This document shows, in pieces, positions 63,187-64,000 of a stretch of DNA of 64,000 nt. The stretch is from Solibacteraceae bacterium (GTDB lineage: Bacteria; Acidobacteriota; Terriglobia; Bryobacterales; Bryobacteraceae). The translations under genes and the position numbers were made by a program. Every line of letters starts with the position of its first letter. The first letter of the stretch is position 1. The notes beneath the pieces were generated by a model, which was given only the letters and a program-made list of their open reading frames with translations, was not told the DNA's origin and made no database searches. The stretch covers positions 89,823 to 153,822 of the forward strand of contig JALSRK010000051.1 in assembly GCA_026984795.1 (NCBI GenBank), given 5' to 3'.

Positions 63187-63236
63187 GTCGAACCTCAATC
63201 GACCATATCGGTTGGGCCGATTTCACTTTGAGTGAA
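63187..63236. promoter_or_regulatory. Two inverted repeats upstream of lexA
   Basis: GTCGA-N7-TCGAC (63187-63203) and TTCACT-TTG-AGTGAA (63222-63236) are both perfect. The second contains TTTCACTTT, which recurs inside the lexA promoter. Operator candidates for LexA or another regulator. Confidence 0.4.
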
Positions 63237-63312
63237 GCTGGTTCTGCGGGTTTGGTCCGGGCGAATCTGGGCCGCACCGCTCCAGGTTCAGGGACTCGGA
63301 ACCGGACGATCG

Positions 63313-63336
63313 GGTGAAATGCCGCTTGACTTTCAC
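63313..63336. promoter_or_regulatory. GTGAAA-N12-TTTCAC repeat overlapping the lexA promoter
   Basis: GTGAAA (63313-63318) and TTTCAC (63331-63336) flank and enter the -35 region of lexA. Together with the copy at 63221-63236 this makes four GTGAA/TTCAC half-sites within 120 bp, a pattern expected if LexA represses its own gene. Confidence 0.4.
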
Positions 63337-63354
63337 TTTTTCTTCGCCCACAAT
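63326..63354 (+). promoter_or_regulatory. sigma-70 promoter of lexA
   Basis: TTGACT (63326-63331) and CACAAT (63349-63354) are 17 bp apart, giving a start near 63361, about 14 bases before the ATG, with GAGG at 63361-63364 as a possible ribosome binding site. Confidence 0.5.
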
Positions 63355-63374
63355 ACCCATGAGGTCCACAGGCT

Positions 63375-64000
63375 ATGGCGCTTACCCGGAGACAGAAAGA
63401 CGTACTCGACTTCATTGCTGGATTCATTCAAGAGCACGGCTACAGTCCGAGTTACGAGGAGATCGCGGCAGGACTAGAGCTGGCTTCTCTGGCGACGGTT
63501 CACAAGCACATTTCGGCTCTCACCTCGAAAGGCTATCTGCGCCGTTCTTTCAACCAGAGCCGCTCGGTAGAGGTGGCTCCGAAGTTCTTCGAAGAGACAC
63601 AGGCGAGGCCGGCACGCCCCGTGCCCAGGGTGGAAGTGCCACTGGCGGGCCGGATTGCCGCCGGAGCCCCGGTGGAGACGTTTGAAGACCGTGAGGTGCT
63701 GAGCTTTTCCGACTTCGCCGGCGACAAGGACACTTACGCCCTTCAGGTTCGCGGGGATTCGATGATTGAAGACCACATCCTCGACGGCGATTACGTGCTG
63801 GTGGAGCGGACCGCCGACGTGCGGGACGGGGATGTCGTCGTAGCCCTTGTGGACGGTGTGGAGACCACGCTGAAACGCTTCTTCCGCGAGCCCGGCGGGA
63901 AGATCCGCTTGCAGCCGGCCAATCCGGAGATGGAGCCGATTATCGTTCCCGCTACACGGGTTCAGATTCAGGGCCGCCTGCTGGCGGTGCTGCGGAAGTA
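63375..64000 (+). CDS. lexA: LexA repressor (last base outside the window)
   Basis: 208 residues are visible and the next codon begins TA, so the stop is almost certainly the codon cut by the window edge. LexA represses DNA-damage genes and cleaves itself when RecA filaments form. The N-terminal winged helix (about 1-65, YSPSYEEIAAGLELASLATVHKHISAL) is followed by the latent protease: cleavage site Ala96-Gly97 in RIAAGAP, nucleophile Ser129 in GDSM and general base Lys167 in TTLKRF. All are intact, so it should be functional. Repeats around its promoter suggest autoregulation. It is divergent from the MoxR cassette. Confidence 0.95.
   Translation, partial: MALTRRQKDVLDFIAGFIQEHGYSPSYEEIAAGLELASLATVHKHISALTSKGYLRRSFNQSRSVEVAPKFFEETQARPARPVPRVEVPLAGRIAAGAPVETFEDREVLSFSDFAGDKDTYALQVRGDSMIEDHILDGDYVLVERTADVRDGDVVVALVDGVETTLKRFFREPGGKIRLQPANPEMEPIIVPATRVQIQGRLLAVLRK

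Larger units (their letters stand above)
62963..63374. other. Divergent regulatory region between the MoxR cassette and lexA
   Basis: About 410 bases. It holds an AT-rich patch near 63030-63042 (likely promoter area for the minus-strand cassette), a possible 24-residue membrane peptide gene at 63082-63156, several short inverted repeats and the lexA promoter. No other gene is visible. Confidence 0.6.

Overview
The window is a high-GC stretch of a Gram-negative bacterial chromosome with densely packed genes. The most likely source is an acidobacterium of the Bryobacterales/Solibacterales kind. This is inferred from the mix of secreted sulfatase, PhoD-like phosphatase and glycoside-hydrolase-like proteins, a TAT-exported molybdenum aldehyde-oxidase operon, a multihaem cytochrome, and a long MoxR-DUF58-BatA-DUF4159 cassette. 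No rRNA or marker gene is present to prove it. There is no prophage, no CRISPR array and no intact mobile element.

Layout. 1-275: start of an ABC-2 permease running off the left edge. 370-3021: PhoD-like lipoprotein. 3131-3593: tRNA-Ser(UGA) and tRNA-Lys(UUU). 3937-13898: octahaem cytochrome, glycoside-hydrolase-like protein, amino acid permease, purA, sulfatase, dicarboxylate/amino acid symporter and a DUF1326 protein. 14019-17989: periplasmic molybdenum hydroxylase operon (2Fe-2S, Mo and FAD subunits) followed by a 70-residue Cys-rich protein and a terminator. 18307-19825: a freshly broken DUF4038-type glycoside hydrolase. 19894-22778: proC and an M3 oligopeptidase. 22813-23471: wreck of an ISKra4-type insertion sequence. 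23668-30401: DUF368/PopT-type translocase, Ca/Na antiporter, TGS GTPase, DUF488 protein, esterase, DUF123 nuclease-fold protein and tyrS. 30712-30786: tRNA-Cys(GCA). 31144-35688: hexuronate-type MFS transporter, WD40 Ser/Thr kinase and a LysR regulator. 35954-42052: gltB-gltD. 42077-46073: glycosyltransferase, SDR dehydrogenase and an HTH/carboxypeptidase-regulatory pair. 46167-49164: flgM-flgN-flgK-flgL behind a clear sigma-28-type promoter. 49243-62962: eight-gene cassette on the minus strand. 63375-64000: lexA, complete except for its last base.

Functional links. The LysR gene is divergent from gltBD. The gap between them holds a perfect 15-bp T-N11-A palindrome centred about 66 bp before the predicted gltB transcription start, so it is probably the glutamate synthase activator. 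The flagellar block looks like a late, FliA-dependent checkpoint operon. The eight-gene cassette encodes three VWA-type proteins, a MoxR ATPase, a TPR-metalloprotease, a caspase-fold protein whose catalytic Cys is replaced by Ser, a DUF4159 protein and a giant coiled-coil membrane protein. Most junctions overlap by 4 nt or nearly abut, which suggests a single envelope machine. This is the best candidate for a poorly described system in the window.

Two broken loci (the DUF4038 hydrolase and the ISKra4 transposase) carry stop codons that can all be explained by single C-to-T changes.
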